A stretch of DNA of 14,415 nucleotides from assembly GCA_041666155.1 (NCBI GenBank), contig JBAYHM010000098.1, positions 1 through 14,415 on the forward strand, written 5' to 3'. The stretch comes from SZUA-426 sp041666155 (lineage in GTDB: Bacteria; Spirochaetota; Spirochaetia; Treponematales; Breznakiellaceae). The position numbers were made by a program, and so were the translations under genes. Shown piece by piece: positions 6,515 to 12,880 of this stretch. Positions within the stretch are counted from its first letter, which is position 1. Every line of letters begins with the position of its first letter. Below the pieces are notes generated by a model. It was not told where the DNA came from and did no database searches. It saw only the letters and a program-made list of their open reading frames with translations.

Positions 6515-6691
6515 TTAAACCGCTTTCCCGTTCTTAAGAGCGGCTTTACAGATTTTGCAGATCTTCGTTTTAGCGCCATTAACTTCTTGTTCATACAAGG
6601 TCTTGACGTTATCACGTTTGCAAACCGGGCAAGCTCCACGGCCGTGAGCGGGAAGTTCGCGAATGCCTTTACCCCTGTGCGCTTTGGACAT
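6515..6691 (-). CDS. Small 58-aa double-CxxC zinc-ribbon protein, last gene of the r-protein operon
   Basis: I translated this short gene directly: it starts MSKAHRGKGIRELPAHGRGA and ends KICKAALKNGKAV. Four cysteines in two CxxC knuckles (Cys21-Pro-Val-Cys24 and Cys45-Lys-Ile-Cys48), 20 residues apart, look like a compact treble-clef or zinc-ribbon zinc site. The N-terminal 20 residues are basic and Gly/Arg-rich, as in RNA-binding ribosomal proteins. The ATG is preceded by GGGAG with a 6-nt spacer, overlapping the region just after the rplQ stop 11 nt upstream. The operon terminator follows 23 nt after its TAA, so it is clearly a member of the alpha operon. I do not recognise it as any universal ribosomal protein (not L28, L32, L33, L36 or S14). 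A ribosome-associated or translation-related role is an inference from position, size, charge and zinc motif. Confidence 0.85.
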   Translation of the reverse strand: MSKAHRGKGIRELPAHGRGACPVCKRDNVKTLYEQEVNGAKTKICKICKAALKNGKAV

Positions 6692-6702
6692 AGCTAACTC
6701 CC

Positions 6703-7248
6703 TTACTTCGCTTCGGCTTTCGCGGCCGGTTTTTTAGCGGTAGTTTTTTTCGGCGCGGCTTTCTTTGCAGTAGCCTCGGCGGTTTCATCTTTGGCGGAGG
6801 ATTTAGCCGCAGATTTTTTTTCTGCCACTTTTTTCGCCGCAGGCTTCTTAGCCGCGGTTTTTTTATCGTCCGCTTTTTCCTTCACATCCAACTTGTAGTC
6901 AACCAATTCTAGGATTACCACTTCAGCGGCATCTCCAAGTCGGGCTCCAAGCTTGATGATGCGAGTATAACCGCCGTTACGCTCTTTCATGCGGGGGGCG
7001 ATGTTCGTGAACAGCTTCGCGATCACGCCGTCATTGTATAAGCGACGGGCGATCAACCGACGGTTGTGAACAGTATCTTCCTTCGCACGGGTAATCATCT
7101 TTTCAGCGGTTTTCCGCACCTCAAGGGCCTTCGCTTTGGTTGTATGAACACGCTCATGATCGAAAAGCGACGTTACCATATTACGATGAAGAGCTTTTCG
7201 GTGGGAGGCATTACGATCAAGGCGGTTAAAGCCTATCTTATGCTTCAT
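6703..7248 (-). CDS. rplQ: 50S ribosomal protein L17 with a long Lys/Ala-rich C-terminal tail
   Basis: This large-subunit protein lies near the peptide exit tunnel. The core, residues 1-120, is ordinary L17: MKHKIGFNRLDRNASHRKAL at the N-terminus, then HRNMVTSLFDHERVHTTKAKA, RMKERNGGYTRIIKLG (87-102) and DAAEVVILELVDYK. Bacterial L17 usually ends about there (roughly 120-130 residues), but this one has 181. Residues 121-181 are almost only Lys, Ala, Pro, Thr, Glu and Ser, with repeated AAKK, KKPAAK and TAKK units, like histone H1 or HU tails and probably disordered. The coding sequence for the tail contains several A7-A8 runs. The gene start overlaps the rpoA end by 11 nt, with SD-like GGAAGAAGA inside rpoA, so its translation is probably coupled to rpoA. 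Confidence 0.96.
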   Translation of the reverse strand: MKHKIGFNRLDRNASHRKALHRNMVTSLFDHERVHTTKAKALEVRKTAEKMITRAKEDTVHNRRLIARRLYNDGVIAKLFTNIAPRMKERNGGYTRIIKLGARLGDAAEVVILELVDYKLDVKEKADDKKTAAKKPAAKKVAEKKSAAKSSAKDETAEATAKKAAPKKTTAKKPAAKAEAK

Positions 7249-8293
7249 CTTCTTCTTCCTTTTGCGTCGTGAGTTTCACCGCGTTCTTGAGGACGCTGTA
7301 ATCCGTCATCCCCAGGCCAAGGTTCCACTCTTTAAGCTTTTCCTTGATTTCCTGCAGTGACTTTTTCCCGAAGTTTCTCGTTTTCGCGATGTCGTCTTCC
7401 GTTTTACGAGTAAGCTCGCCGATACTTTTGATATTGGCATTCTTCAAGCAATTAGAAGAGCGTACGGACAACTCGAGTTCCTCAACGGGAGTATTCAGTA
7501 TCTGGCGGATACGCTCGTCATCCTCGTCGTAATCTTCATCAGCGCCTAAATCGCTCTCATCGAAATTAATGAAAACGGAAAAATGGTCTTTGGCGATCTT
7601 CGCTGATTCGGCAAGAGCATCTTCGGGCCTTACTGTGCCGTCAGTCCAAATTTCAAGCACCAATTTATCGTAGTCGCTTCGTTGACCAACGCGAGTCGGT
7701 TCAACAGAAAACTTGACCTTCTTGACAGGCGAAAAAATCGCGTCCATCGGAATAGTACCGATTACCTCGATATATTTCTCATTGACCTCTGAAGGAACAT
7801 AGCCCCTCCCAAGATCCACCTGCACTTCCATCTCGATTCGAGCGTCCGGCATCAACGTCATAACATGATGCCCAAGACTCAAAACCTCAAGCTGAGGAAG
7901 CCGAGCGAAATCGTCACTTTTTATAGCGACTTGTCCCTTCCATTCAAAAAGGAACGTATCCTGCTCAACATCTTCGGGCAAGCGCAGTCGTATCTGCTTA
8001 AGGTTATTGATCACCTCAAGAGTATCTTCGACGATATTCGGAATCGTCTCAAACTCATTAGATACAACGTGCGGTACTCCGTCGGCGTCGAAAGAAGTAA
8101 TCTTAACCGCCGTAATCGCGTAGCCCTGAATCGAGGAGAGAAGGACCCTTCGCAAGGTGTTGCCGACCGTCGTCCCAAATCCGGGTTCGAAGGGGGCGGC
8201 GATGAACTTCCCGTAATCCGGGTTGAGCTCGCCATGCTCAAAGGTGATGCCTTTCGGACGTTTAAAGCCTTTAAGCAAGTTCTTACGGGCCAT
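7238..8293 (-). CDS. rpoA: DNA-directed RNA polymerase subunit alpha
   Basis: The alpha subunit dimerises to nucleate RNA polymerase assembly and contacts UP elements and activators. It has 351 residues. The N-terminal domain (about 1-240) contains FEPGFGTTVGNTLRRVLLSS (35-54), the dimerisation and beta-binding signature, plus LGRGYVPSEVNEKYIEVIGT (161-180) and IFSPVKKVKFSVEPTRVGQRSDYDKL. An unusually acidic linker (about 245-260, with EDYDEDDE) leads to the C-terminal domain (about 268-330), which has NCLKNANIKSIGELTRKTED and NFGKKSLQEIKEKL, two helix-hairpin-helix stretches that normally bind DNA. The tail ends in EEEDEA. It lies 9 nt after rpsD and overlaps rplQ by 11 nt. Both domains look intact. 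Confidence 0.98.
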   Translation of the reverse strand: MARKNLLKGFKRPKGITFEHGELNPDYGKFIAAPFEPGFGTTVGNTLRRVLLSSIQGYAITAVKITSFDADGVPHVVSNEFETIPNIVEDTLEVINNLKQIRLRLPEDVEQDTFLFEWKGQVAIKSDDFARLPQLEVLSLGHHVMTLMPDARIEMEVQVDLGRGYVPSEVNEKYIEVIGTIPMDAIFSPVKKVKFSVEPTRVGQRSDYDKLVLEIWTDGTVRPEDALAESAKIAKDHFSVFINFDESDLGADEDYDEDDERIRQILNTPVEELELSVRSSNCLKNANIKSIGELTRKTEDDIAKTRNFGKKSLQEIKEKLKEWNLGLGMTDYSVLKNAVKLTTQKEEEDEA

Positions 8294-8302
8294 TGGAACT
8301 CC

Positions 8303-8938
8303 TTATTTAGAATAGAGCTCGACGATCATTTGTTCCTTAATGTCGGCAAGATCCGTAACGTCACTGCGTCGCGGAACCGTAAGGAACGTACCTTTCATAG
8401 CGTCGGGATCAAGTGACAGCCAGGGCATAACACCCGACTTTCCGAATTCCTTCAAAGATTCCTTAACGATCGCAAGGTTCTTGCTGGATTCTTTGATCTC
8501 GATGACGTCGTTCGGTTTGACAATGTAAGAAGGGATATTCACCGGCTTGCCATTGATCGATACATGGTTATGGAAAACGATCTGACGAGCCTGAGCCCTG
8601 CTTGTCGCGAAACGTAATCGATAAACTACGTTATCAAGTCGTTGCTCAAGAAGCATAAACAGGCTTTCACCCGTGATTCCCGGCATCCGAAGAGCACGTT
8701 CAAAGAAAATCTTGAACTGCTTTTCCTGCATACCGTAAATCCTCTTGAGTCGTTGCTTTTCACGGAGCTGTAAACCGTAATCAGACCGCTTACCGGCGCG
8801 GGCCTTCGGGTCTTTACCCGGGGCGGCCCGTTTACGGTTGATCGGGCATTTGTCACTGCGACAGCGATCGCCCTTGAGAAAAAGTTTCTTTTGTTCGGTT
8901 CGGCAGAGTCGGCAAACCGGTCCAGTATATCTAGCCAT
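8303..8938 (-). CDS. rpsD: 30S ribosomal protein S4, zinc-binding (C+) form
   Basis: A primary 16S rRNA-binding assembly protein, and in many bacteria the translational repressor of the alpha operon. The 211 residues are typical. The N-terminus carries four cysteines (Cys9, Cys12, Cys26, Cys31; starts MARYTGPVCRLCRTEQKK) in the arrangement of zinc-containing S4. The S4 RNA-binding domain spans about 100-165 and includes LEQRLDNVVYRLRFATSRAQ and the NHVSINGKPVNIPSYIVKPND stretch. The gene sits between rpsK and rpoA with 11- and 9-nt gaps. Because S4 is encoded in the unit that follows the structured leader upstream of rpmJ, it is the natural candidate ligand of that leader; this is inference. 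Confidence 0.97.
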   Translation of the reverse strand: MARYTGPVCRLCRTEQKKLFLKGDRCRSDKCPINRKRAAPGKDPKARAGKRSDYGLQLREKQRLKRIYGMQEKQFKIFFERALRMPGITGESLFMLLEQRLDNVVYRLRFATSRAQARQIVFHNHVSINGKPVNIPSYIVKPNDVIEIKESSKNLAIVKESLKEFGKSGVMPWLSLDPDAMKGTFLTVPRRSDVTDLADIKEQMIVELYSK

Positions 8939-8949
8939 TTCTCATTACC

Positions 8950-9330
8950 TCAGATGCGGCGCGTCTTGCGCGGCCGACAACCATTGTGCGGAATCGGGGT
9001 GACGTCGCTGATCGACCGAACCTTAATCCCGAGAGCACCCAACTGCCGGATAGCGGACTCACGTCCGACACCCGGGCCCTTCACGAACACATGCACTTCA
9101 CGCAAACCGTATTGGAGAGCCTTCTGCGCGGCAGTATCGGTAACCGTCTGGGCAGCGAATGGGGTAGACTTCTTCGCGCCTCGGAAACCCAATCCACCGG
9201 AGCTCGCCCAAGACAGCGCATTGCCCATGAGATCGGTAATAGTGACGATCGTATTATTAAAGGTTGCCTGGATATAGACATTTCCTTCATATACGGACTT
9301 CTTTTCTTTCCGTTTCTTAGTAACAGCCAC
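8950..9330 (-). CDS. rpsK: 30S ribosomal protein S11
   Basis: A small-subunit platform protein that binds 16S rRNA near the E site and partners with S18 and S21. The 126 residues are family length. Hallmarks are VYIQATFNNTIVTITDLMGN near the N-terminus, SWASSGGLGFRGAKKSTPFAAQ in the middle, VHVFVKGPGVGRESAIRQL, and the C-terminal ISDVTPIPHNGCRPRKTRRI, which is nearly invariant in bacteria. The N-terminus MAVTKKRKEKKSVYEGN is the usual basic extension. It follows rpsM by 17 nt and precedes rpsD by 11 nt, in standard alpha-operon order. No irregularity seen. Confidence 0.98.
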   Translation of the reverse strand: MAVTKKRKEKKSVYEGNVYIQATFNNTIVTITDLMGNALSWASSGGLGFRGAKKSTPFAAQTVTDTAAQKALQYGLREVHVFVKGPGVGRESAIRQLGALGIKVRSISDVTPIPHNGCRPRKTRRI

Positions 9331-9347
9331 GTTATCCTACCTCCGCC

Positions 9348-9713
9348 TTACTTCTTCTTCCCGGCGACCGTCTTCTTCTTACCCTTACGCGTACGTGCGT
9401 TAGTACGCGTCCGTTGTCCGCGTACCGGTAAACCTTTGCGGTGCCGAAGGCCTCGATAGCAACCGATATCCATCAGCCGCTTAATATTCAAGGCGATTTC
9501 GGTACGGAGTCGGCCTTCAACTTTGTACTCGTTTTCGATGAGCTGCCTCAGCTCATTGATCTCTTCTTGCGAAAGATCGTTCATCAATTTCATCGGGTCG
9601 ATTTTGGATTTCTCGCAAATCTCGTCCGCACTGGGACGACCGATACCATAAATGTAAGTAAGCGCGATATTTACGTGCTTATTGGGGAGGTCTACTCCCG
9701 CTATACGAGCCAT
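9348..9713 (-). CDS. rpsM: 30S ribosomal protein S13
   Basis: A small-subunit head protein that forms bridges to the 50S subunit and contacts P-site tRNA through its C-terminal tail. The 121 residues are typical. It opens MARIAGVDLPNKHVNIALTY, contains the helix-two-turn-helix region IYGIGRPSADEICEKSKID, then NIKRLMDIGCYRGLRHRKGL and PVRGQRTRTNARTRKGKKK, the conserved rRNA- and tRNA-contacting end. The last residues are almost all Lys/Arg, as expected. It starts 14 nt after the rpmJ stop, and no promoter-like sequence was seen in that gap. Confidence 0.98.
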   Translation of the reverse strand: MARIAGVDLPNKHVNIALTYIYGIGRPSADEICEKSKIDPMKLMNDLSQEEINELRQLIENEYKVEGRLRTEIALNIKRLMDIGCYRGLRHRKGLPVRGQRTRTNARTRKGKKKTVAGKKK

Positions 9714-9727
9714 TGCGGTCTACCCCC

Positions 9728-9841
9728 TCAACCCTGTCGCTGCTTGTGCTTCGGGTTCTGGCAAATAATGCGTACGATACCGTTCCGCTTGATTACTTTG
9801 CATTTATCGCAAATGGGTTTAACACTGGTTCGGACTTTCAT
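9728..9841 (-). CDS. rpmJ: 50S ribosomal protein L36, zinc-binding (C+) form
   Basis: This 37-residue protein was read directly from the sequence: it begins MKVRTSVKPICDKCKVIKRN and ends NPKHKQRQG. L36 is the smallest bacterial ribosomal protein and binds 23S rRNA. Zinc ligands Cys11, Cys14, Cys27 and His32 are all present, so this is the zinc-dependent form and not the Cys-free paralog made under zinc limitation. The ATG at 9841 is preceded by AGGGGG with a 5-nt spacer. It is the first gene after the 122-nt leader behind secY; no infA, adk or map intervenes. The loop of the leader hairpin is complementary to its SD, so its initiation may be controlled. Confidence 0.97.
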   Translation of the reverse strand: MKVRTSVKPICDKCKVIKRNGIVRIICQNPKHKQRQG

Positions 9842-9846
9842 CCATT

Positions 9847-9919
9847 CCCCCTCAAAATCGTTAGCCGTCAAGACCACCCGCTCGTAGTTAGGGGTCGGGC
9901 GGTAGTCTTAACCCGGCTA
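9847..9919 (-). promoter_or_regulatory. Candidate structured mRNA leader of the alpha operon (hairpin plus possible SD-sequestering pseudoknot)
   Basis: The 122-nt gap between secY and rpmJ is by far the longest in this unit. On the minus strand TAGCCG (9919-9914), bulged GG, and TTAAGACTACC (9911-9901) pair with GGTGGTCTTGA (9878-9868) and CGGCTA (9867-9862). That makes a stem of 17 bp with two G-U pairs and a 22-nt loop. The loop contains CCCCT (9894-9890), complementary to AGGGG (9852-9848) of the rpmJ SD, which lies 9 nt beyond the stem. Pairing of the two would hide the ribosome binding site. In E. coli S4 represses the alpha operon through a pseudoknot at the same operon position. The structure is seen; the regulation is inferred. 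Confidence 0.55.
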
Positions 9920-9963
9920 TTAAATCGAAAAAACTCAGTTTTGCCTAGCACCCACGACGAGCA

Positions 9964-11283
9964 CTAGAGATTTCTGGATCGTATCTTTCCCTTCTTAACC
10001 AAACCGTCATGATGATGCATTTTCAGAAGAGCCTCGATTTGGCTCATTGTATCCAAGTCGACACCGACCAAAATCAGCAACGAAGTACCGCCCATCAGAT
10101 ACGAAATCGATGAGGGGAAATTGAATAAAGTTTGGATTATTGTCGGCAGAATCGCTATTACCGCGAGGTACAACGATCCAGGGAAAATGATCCTGTTCAA
10201 AATACCGGTCATGTACTCTTCCATGCGTTCAGTTCGAATACCTGGAATCGATCCGCCATTCTCCCGAATGTTTTTCGCTATTTCTACCGGATTCAAACTG
10301 ACCTGAGTATAGAAGTAGGCGAAAAAGATAATGAACAAGGTATACAGAATGTTATAAGTAAGTCCTTGCGGGCGCAGCACATGTGAAAGGTCGCTCAACC
10401 ATTTGACATTGCTTCCGAGGCCCGAAGCAACCTGCAGAGGAAAAGTCAATATTGAAGAAGCGAAGATAACGGGGATAACACCGGACGGATTGATCTTGAA
10501 CGGAATGTACGTATTCTGAGCGCCGTACATTTTTCTGCCGACAACACGCTTTGCGTACTGAACGGGTATTTTACGTTTTCCCTGTTGTTCAAATACAACC
10601 AGAGCGACTACGGCGGCAAACATGACTAAAACGACGATCACGAAAACCGGGTTCAATTCGCGGTTCTGAACTTTTTGCGTAAGCTCCCAGGCCGCTTGCG
10701 GCAATCGAGCCACAATGCCGGCAAAGATAAGAAGAGAAATACCGTTACCGATACCTCGTTTCGTTATCTGTTCCCCCATCCACATGAGGAACATGGTCCC
10801 GGTAGTTACCGTCAACATCGCAATGAGGCTATAGGAAAGCTTTCCCATTGTAACCGCGTTCGGAATCCGGTCAGCCCACACGGTAACAGCGTAGGATTGA
10901 ATAAGACAAACAATTACCGTACCGATTCGCTGATATTTCTGGATCCGTTTCTTCCCGCCCTCTTCTTCCGCTATCTTTTTCAAGGTCGGGAAAATGATAA
11001 GGAAAAGCTGCATCATAATCGACATCGTAATGTAAGGCATGATGCCGAGCATGAAAACGGAGAAGTTGGAGAAAGCGCCACCCGCAAAGAAATCGAGGTA
11101 GTCGACTATCGAATTACCCGAATTCTGCTGTGAAAGGAAGTACACTTTAAGCGCGTTTACGTTGATGCCCGGAATCGGGAGAACAGCTCCGAGACGAAAG
11201 ACAATCAACATCATCGTTGTGAAGAGCACGCGCTCCCTGAGCTCTTTTATGCGAAAGATTCCGACCAACGGATTGCTTGCCAT
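9964..11283 (-). CDS. secY: Preprotein translocase subunit SecY
   Basis: The channel-forming inner-membrane subunit of the SecYEG translocon, which exports signal-peptide proteins such as the LivJ-like protein encoded in this window. The 439 residues are normal, with about ten transmembrane helices. Recognisable parts are FRLGAVLPIPGINVNAL (first helix and plug side), GGAFSNFSVFMLGIMPYITM and GEQITKRGIGNGISLLIFAG. Also present are PFKINPSGVIPVIFASSILTFP in the middle, and NPVEIAKNIRENGGSIPGIR, the conserved cytoplasmic loop that contacts SecA and the ribosome. The cytoplasmic tail ends GKIRSRNL. It lies 23 nt after rplO, its standard place at the end of the spc gene set. Confidence 0.98.
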   Translation of the reverse strand: MASNPLVGIFRIKELRERVLFTTMMLIVFRLGAVLPIPGINVNALKVYFLSQQNSGNSIVDYLDFFAGGAFSNFSVFMLGIMPYITMSIMMQLFLIIFPTLKKIAEEEGGKKRIQKYQRIGTVIVCLIQSYAVTVWADRIPNAVTMGKLSYSLIAMLTVTTGTMFLMWMGEQITKRGIGNGISLLIFAGIVARLPQAAWELTQKVQNRELNPVFVIVVLVMFAAVVALVVFEQQGKRKIPVQYAKRVVGRKMYGAQNTYIPFKINPSGVIPVIFASSILTFPLQVASGLGSNVKWLSDLSHVLRPQGLTYNILYTLFIIFFAYFYTQVSLNPVEIAKNIRENGGSIPGIRTERMEEYMTGILNRIIFPGSLYLAVIAILPTIIQTLFNFPSSISYLMGGTSLLILVGVDLDTMSQIEALLKMHHHDGLVKKGKIRSRNL

Positions 11284-11306
11284 GCTACATTCCCCGTCTC
11301 GCCGCG

Positions 11307-11780
11307 CTAAGCGTCGGCGGAGACGGCTATGGAGCCGCCCGCCTTCTCAATTTTCTCCTTGGCCGAAGCGGAAATCGCGATTAGACCGCGACCTTTGGTT
11401 TCGACTTTGAAGCTGAGTTTTTTGGTTAAATCCCCGTCACCGAGAATCTTTACAGGCAAAACACCTTTCGCGAGCCCTTTCTTGACAAGGGACGCCATTT
11501 CAACGGTTTCACCATTTTCGAAATGAATCTCGATTTCGCACAGGTTGATTACCAAGCATTCTTTTTTAAAGGGGAAGTTGGAGAAACCACGATGTGCGAG
11601 ACGGCGATACAAAGGCATCTGACCGCCTTCGAAACCGACGTAAGTTTTTCCACCGGAACGAGACTGCTGTCCATTGTTACCCTTACCACAGGTTGTTCCA
11701 AGTCCGGAACCCTGACCGCGGCCTACAATGCGCTTTTTTTTTGTCGCGCCAACTGGGGCGCGGAGAATGAAATCTGACAT
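11307..11780 (-). CDS. rplO: 50S ribosomal protein L15
   Basis: A late-assembly large-subunit protein that binds 23S rRNA. The 157 residues are slightly above the common length of about 145-150. The Gly/Arg-rich N-terminal extension is typical, with KKKRIVGRGQGSGLGTTCGK and GNNGQQSRSGGKTYVGFEGG threading into rRNA. MPLYRRLAHRGFSNFPFKKE leads to the globular C-terminal domain with VKILGDGDLTKKLSFKV and AKEKIEKAGGSI. The ATG shares one base with the rpmD stop (TAATG), so translation is probably coupled. An A9 run (11734-11742) near the 5' end encodes the KKK stretch and could be prone to slippage. Confidence 0.97.
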   Translation of the reverse strand: MSDFILRAPVGATKKKRIVGRGQGSGLGTTCGKGNNGQQSRSGGKTYVGFEGGQMPLYRRLAHRGFSNFPFKKECLVINLCEIEIHFENGETVEMASLVKKGLAKGVLPVKILGDGDLTKKLSFKVETKGRGLIAISASAKEKIEKAGGSIAVSADA

Positions 11781-11965
11781 TATACGATCTCCTCGACGGC
11801 GACGAGATGCGCAACCGCTTTTACCATCCCTAGGACAGCTGGACTTGCTTCCTGTTCCGTACTGGAACCAATTTTCCGAAGCCCGAGTGACCGAACGGTA
11901 GCCCGTTGCGCGGGAAGCGTACCGATAGTACTCCGCACAAGGCGGATTTTAATTCTTTTCGCCAT
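11780..11965 (-). CDS. rpmD: 50S ribosomal protein L30
   Basis: A small large-subunit protein of 61 residues, the usual bacterial L30 size. It reads MAKRIKIRLVRSTIGTLPAQ, then RATVRSLGLRKIGS, the conserved L30 signature, and ends HLVAVEEIV. The open frame continues upstream to about 12196, but that extension lies inside rpsE in another frame and resembles nothing. The ATG at 11965, 5 nt after the rpsE stop, is the only sensible start. The stop overlaps the rplO start by one base. It stands in the canonical rpsE-rpmD-rplO order. Confidence 0.97.
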   Translation of the reverse strand: MAKRIKIRLVRSTIGTLPAQRATVRSLGLRKIGSSTEQEASPAVLGMVKAVAHLVAVEEIV

Positions 11966-11970
11966 GACGC

Positions 11971-12498
11971 TTAACCCCACAAATCCTTGAGAGCCTTGCC
12001 GCGGTTTTTCGCGATAGCTTTCGCATCCATCATATTCGCGATGCATTCGAACGTTGCTTTGATGACGTTTATCTGGTTGCTCGCGCCGATAGACTTGCTC
12101 AGTATATCCGTTACCCCGCCGGCTTCCATTATCGCGCGGACCGGACCACCGGCAATAATACCGGTTCCGGAACAAGCAGGCTTCAGAAGAACACAAGAGC
12201 TCTTGTAATCTGCCTGAACTTCATGGGGAATAGTTCCGTTTTTAACCGGAAGTTTCACCATATTGCGCTTGGCTTTATCCATGCTCTTGCGAATAGCTTC
12301 AGAAACGTCGTTAGCTTTGCCGAAACCATAGCCGACATTTCCTTTCCGATCACCGACGATAGTCAGCGCGGAGAAGGAAAAGCGACGACCACCTTTTACG
12401 ACTTTCGCCGTTCGGTTCAGCTTGACCAGTTTCTCTACGAATTCCTTTTGCTCATAATCCCTATTGCGATCGCGATCTTTATCTCTTGAGTGGTCCAT
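11971..12498 (-). CDS. rpsE: 30S ribosomal protein S5
   Basis: A small-subunit protein at the mRNA entry side, involved in decoding accuracy and helicase activity. It has 175 residues. The N-terminal double-stranded-RNA-binding-like domain runs from about 20 to 85, with KLNRTAKVVKGGRRFSFSAL and VVGD-type sequence followed by GNVGYGFGKANDVSEAIRKS. The C-terminal domain includes GTGIIAGGPVRAIMEAGGV and SKSIGASNQINVIKATFEC. The first 17 residues (MDHSRDKDRDRNRDYEQ) alternate Asp and Arg, a charged, probably disordered leader before the usual EFVEKLVKLNR. The start ATG has AGGGGG upstream that overlaps the rplR stop. Confidence 0.97.
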   Translation of the reverse strand: MDHSRDKDRDRNRDYEQKEFVEKLVKLNRTAKVVKGGRRFSFSALTIVGDRKGNVGYGFGKANDVSEAIRKSMDKAKRNMVKLPVKNGTIPHEVQADYKSSCVLLKPACSGTGIIAGGPVRAIMEAGGVTDILSKSIGASNQINVIKATFECIANMMDAKAIAKNRGKALKDLWG

Positions 12499-12506
12499 GT
12501 CGCCCC

Positions 12507-12869
12507 CTAGAACTGGATCCCGGCTTTGCGGGCTCCGTCGGCCATCGCTTTAACGATGCCGTGATACAGGTAACCGTTTCGATCAAAAACCACTGTTGTG
12601 ATTTTCTTTTCGAGAAGTCGCTTACCCATGACCTCGCCGAGTTTTGCGGCGCCTTCGATGTCGCGCTTAATATCCTTGAGGTCTTTCTCCAAAGTGGAGG
12701 CGGACGCGAGGGTGTTTCCGAGAGCGTCATCAACAACCTGAATGTACAGGGATCGATTGCTTTTGAACACACTCATACGCGGCCGTTCGGCGGTTCCAGC
12801 TATCCTCTTACGGATATGGATCTTCCTCTTAAGCCGCTTCCTGTCTTTTTCTACCAGTTTCTTCATCAT
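12507..12869 (-). CDS. rplR: 50S ribosomal protein L18
   Basis: This protein binds 5S rRNA and helps place it in the large subunit together with L5 and L25. The 120 residues are normal. It has a basic N-terminus (KDRKRLKRKIHIRKRIAGT), then ERPRMSVFKSNRSLYIQVVD, the conserved core, and the ending VVFDRNGYLYHGIVKAMADG with ARKAGIQF. Two adjacent ATGs (12869 and 12866) could start it. AGG lies one base before the first and four before the second, so the second may be the one used, which would remove one Met. It sits 11 nt after rplF and 8 nt before rpsE. Confidence 0.97.
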   Translation of the reverse strand: MMKKLVEKDRKRLKRKIHIRKRIAGTAERPRMSVFKSNRSLYIQVVDDALGNTLASASTLEKDLKDIKRDIEGAAKLGEVMGKRLLEKKITTVVFDRNGYLYHGIVKAMADGARKAGIQF

Positions 12870-12880
12870 ACCTGGCTACC

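Noticed and set aside
7865..8416. 183-residue plus-strand open frame across the rpoA start
   Set aside because: Antisense to rpoA and the rpsD end; highly charged composition and no family resemblance.
8986..9459. 157-residue plus-strand open frame
   Set aside because: Antisense to rpsK and rpsM, which are unmistakable; shadow frame.
9862..9963. Internal promoter in the secY-rpmJ gap
   Set aside because: I found no pair of -35 and -10 boxes with acceptable match and spacing. The best candidate (TAGGCA, 18 nt, TTAATA) is too weak to call.
11966..12196. Upstream extension of the L30 frame
   Set aside because: The extra residues come from an alternative frame of rpsE. The ATG at 11965 gives a normal 61-residue L30.
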